A stretch of DNA of 64,000 nucleotides from Chloroflexota bacterium. GTDB taxonomy: Bacteria > Chloroflexota > UBA11872 > UBA12225 > JAJDUF01. The notes beneath the pieces are model-generated. The model had not been told where the DNA came from. It saw only the letters and a program-made list of their open reading frames with translations, and did no database searches. Made by a program: the position numbers and the translations under genes. Shown in pieces: positions 62,381-64,000 of the stretch. The DNA is taken from the NCBI GenBank assembly GCA_022826725.1, contig JAJDUF010000013.1:1-64000 (forward strand), read 5' to 3'. Position 1 is the first letter of the stretch. Each line of letters begins with the position of its first letter.

Positions 62381-63889
62381 ATGGACAGCAAGTCGTCATC
62401 TCCGTCTCGCGCCGCCGTCAGCCGCACAATCCACGACAGCCCCGGAACACCCTCGACGGCGGAAGCGCCAACCGATAGCCCGCCGACCGGCGCGCGGAAG
62501 TGGGCCGCCCTGCTGATCGTCGGCGTCGCGATCTACATGGTCACGCTCGACTCCGGCGCCGTGAACGTCGCGCTCCCGACGATAGCCGCCGATTTTACCG
62601 CGCCGCTGGCCACGGTGCAGTGGGTAGTGCTGGGCTACCTCGTGTGCATTACCGCGCTGCTCCTACCAGCCGGCCGCCTCGCCGACCTCGTGGGACGCCG
62701 CCGGGTCTTCCTGATCGGCCTCGCGCTCTTTGCGACCGGCTCGGCACTTTGCGGTCTCGCCCCCAACCTCTGGCTACTTGTGGCGGCGCGCGTGGTGCAG
62801 GGGATCGCCGCGGCGCTGCTACAGGCTAACATTGACCCGCTGGTGGTCACGGCCTTTCCGACGAACGAGCGCGGGCGTGCTCTCGGCATGATCGGTACCG
62901 TCGTATCAATCGGGCTGTTGAGCGGCCCGGCGCTGGGCGGGGCGATCACCCAGGTGCTCGGCTGGCGGTGGACCTTTGGCATGACCGTGCCGCTCGGCCT
63001 CGCAACGGCACTACTAGGCCGCCGGCTGCTCCCCCGGACACCGACGCAGCCCGGTCAGCGACCCGATCCGATTGGCGCGGTGCTCCTGATCGTCACCGTG
63101 GTCTGCCTCGTGCTGGGCCTCAATCGCGGGCCGCTCGTCGGCTGGGCTGCCGCGTCCACCGGTGGGTTGCTGGTGGTGGCCGTAGTCGCCGGCGGCGCGT
63201 TTCTGCTGGTCCAGCACCGCGTTACACATCCGACGGTCCAGCTTGCCCTCTTCCGCAGCCGGGGCGTGACCGCTGCCGTGGGGTCCTCCTGGTTGAGCTT
63301 TCTCTCGCAAGCAAACCTGCGGCTGCTCCTGCCCTTCCTGCTTCAGCGGCTGCTCGGCCAGCCCGCCGGCCAGGCTGGCCTCATCCAAGCGGCCCAACCG
63401 GCCACGGTCATGTTCCTGTCGCCGCTGATGGGCTGGCTGTCGGATCGCCTCGGCTCACGCTGGCTCGCCTCTAGCGGCATGGCGCTCCAGATCGTCGGGA
63501 TGCTTGCCTTCGCAACGGTATCCGCCGAAACCGCAGCGTGGCAGATCGCCGCCTATCTCGTGCTGCTCGGCTTTGGCACCGGTCTGTTCAATGCCCCCAA
63601 CAGCAACGCTTTGTACAAGGCGGCCCCCCGCGAGCATTACGGCTTGTTAGGCGGACTGCGGGCGCTGACACGGAACCTGGGTTGGGTGCTCGGACAGGGC
63701 GTGGCCGGGGCACTTTGGACGGCGACGGTTGTCGGGGTAGGCGGCGGCGTTGCCGCGGCCGCGGCCTCAACCGCCGCGATGACGGCCGGGTTTCGCGCCA
63801 CCTTCTTCCTCGCGGCAGGAATCGCCCTCGTCGGACTCTTCCTATCGGCAGTGGTTCGGCCGCCCGACCCGGCCCAACCGCCGGCCTAA
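62381..63889 (+). CDS. DHA2-type MFS transporter (14-TM drug exporter)
   Basis: The ~502-residue protein has about 14 helices. It shows the DHA2 signatures: VTLDSGAVNVALPTIAADF (about 50-68), LPAGRLADLVGRRRVF (about 97-112) and FATGSALCGLAPNLWLLVAARVVQGIAAA (about 116-144). It likely exports lipophilic compounds with proton antiport. ATG 62381 has GAGGA upstream; the frame is open to 62261, but that lead is basic and unconserved. It is divergent from the ANTAR gene. No regulator gene is adjacent. Confidence 0.9.
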   Translation: MDSKSSSPSRAAVSRTIHDSPGTPSTAEAPTDSPPTGARKWAALLIVGVAIYMVTLDSGAVNVALPTIAADFTAPLATVQWVVLGYLVCITALLLPAGRLADLVGRRRVFLIGLALFATGSALCGLAPNLWLLVAARVVQGIAAALLQANIDPLVVTAFPTNERGRALGMIGTVVSIGLLSGPALGGAITQVLGWRWTFGMTVPLGLATALLGRRLLPRTPTQPGQRPDPIGAVLLIVTVVCLVLGLNRGPLVGWAAASTGGLLVVAVVAGGAFLLVQHRVTHPTVQLALFRSRGVTAAVGSSWLSFLSQANLRLLLPFLLQRLLGQPAGQAGLIQAAQPATVMFLSPLMGWLSDRLGSRWLASSGMALQIVGMLAFATVSAETAAWQIAAYLVLLGFGTGLFNAPNSNALYKAAPREHYGLLGGLRALTRNLGWVLGQGVAGALWTATVVGVGGGVAAAAASTAAMTAGFRATFFLAAGIALVGLFLSAVVRPPDPAQPPA

Positions 63890-63908
63890 ACTACGGCAGA
63901 ATGGAGGC

Positions 63909-64000
63909 ATGGTCACTGAGGCCGGAGCCGAGGGTGCGGCCGCCGGATACGTCCTCTCGGCGCTGCAAGCGCGGCCGCTCCTGGCGGCGCGGCGCAGCCA
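63909..64000 (+). CDS. Start of an unidentified gene (partial)
   Basis: ATG 63909 with GGAGGC five bases upstream opens a frame that stays open to the window end. It gives 30 residues rich in Ala/Leu/Arg, with an AGYVLSALQARPLLAARR phrase. GC-rich third positions suggest it is real. The family cannot be told from so little. It follows the DHA2 transporter by 19 bases, so it may be in the same operon. Confidence 0.5.
   Translation, partial: MVTEAGAEGAAAGYVLSALQARPLLAARRS

Overview
The window reads as chromosomal DNA of a high-GC, free-living, respiring bacterium. Gene content points to Chloroflexota, probably the Thermomicrobia/Sphaerobacter side: c-di-AMP signalling with a DarA/PstA-type receptor, a complete 14-subunit nuo operon, a luciferase-like oxidoreductase, a PucR regulator, TldD/TldE, a PPi-type phosphofructokinase, and many GTG/TTG starts. 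This assignment is an inference from gene content; no rRNA is present to settle it. GC is so high that long mirror ORFs lie opposite most real genes.

Layout. (1) 1-4024: translation/transcription block tuf(end)-rpmG-secE-nusG-rplK-rplA-[L10 leader]-rplJ-rplL. It is not followed by rpoB. (2) 4.1-21 kb: mixed metabolic genes. These are a calcineurin-like phosphoesterase, tldE and tldD separated by an opposed Uma2-family gene, a DUF3604 protein, an LLM oxidoreductase, an MFS exporter, a ketopantoate reductase-like enzyme, an aldo/keto reductase, a methyltransferase, two Gfo/Idh/MocA dehydrogenases and a HEPN/MNT pair beside tRNA-Gln(CTG). (3) 21.4-35.7 kb: a small membrane protein, two tandem c-di-AMP receptor paralogues, a GT4 glycosyltransferase, glnA, tgt, a PucR regulator, a sugar isomerase-like gene, folD, PPi-PFK, a beta-propeller protein, a DUF5069 protein and an NHL-repeat protein. 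(4) 35.8-53.1 kb: the NADH dehydrogenase operon nuoABCDEFGHI-[GT87-like gene]-nuoJKLMN. (5) 53.4-64 kb: argF, cdaA-cdaR (c-di-AMP synthase and its YbbR partner), a GT4 enzyme, a giant YfhO-like membrane protein, an ANTAR response regulator, a DHA2-type MFS exporter and the start of one more gene.

How the genes connect. The window holds both ends of a c-di-AMP circuit: the CdaA/CdaR synthase module at 54.5-56.9 kb and two PII-like receptors at 22.1-22.8 kb. The nuo operon is complete but has three oddities: a membrane glycosyltransferase translationally coupled to nuoJ, a NuoJ with a roughly 110-residue inserted domain, and a nuoL that lacks a sensible start codon. A consensus-like promoter lies between nuoC and nuoD. 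GC-rich palindromic repeats (REP/MITE-like, composite) fill at least eight intergenic spaces. No phage, IS transposase or CRISPR array was found. The strongest candidates for new biology are the GT87 insertion plus the NuoJ domain, the second short-loop DarA paralogue, and a FolD without its catalytic lysine.
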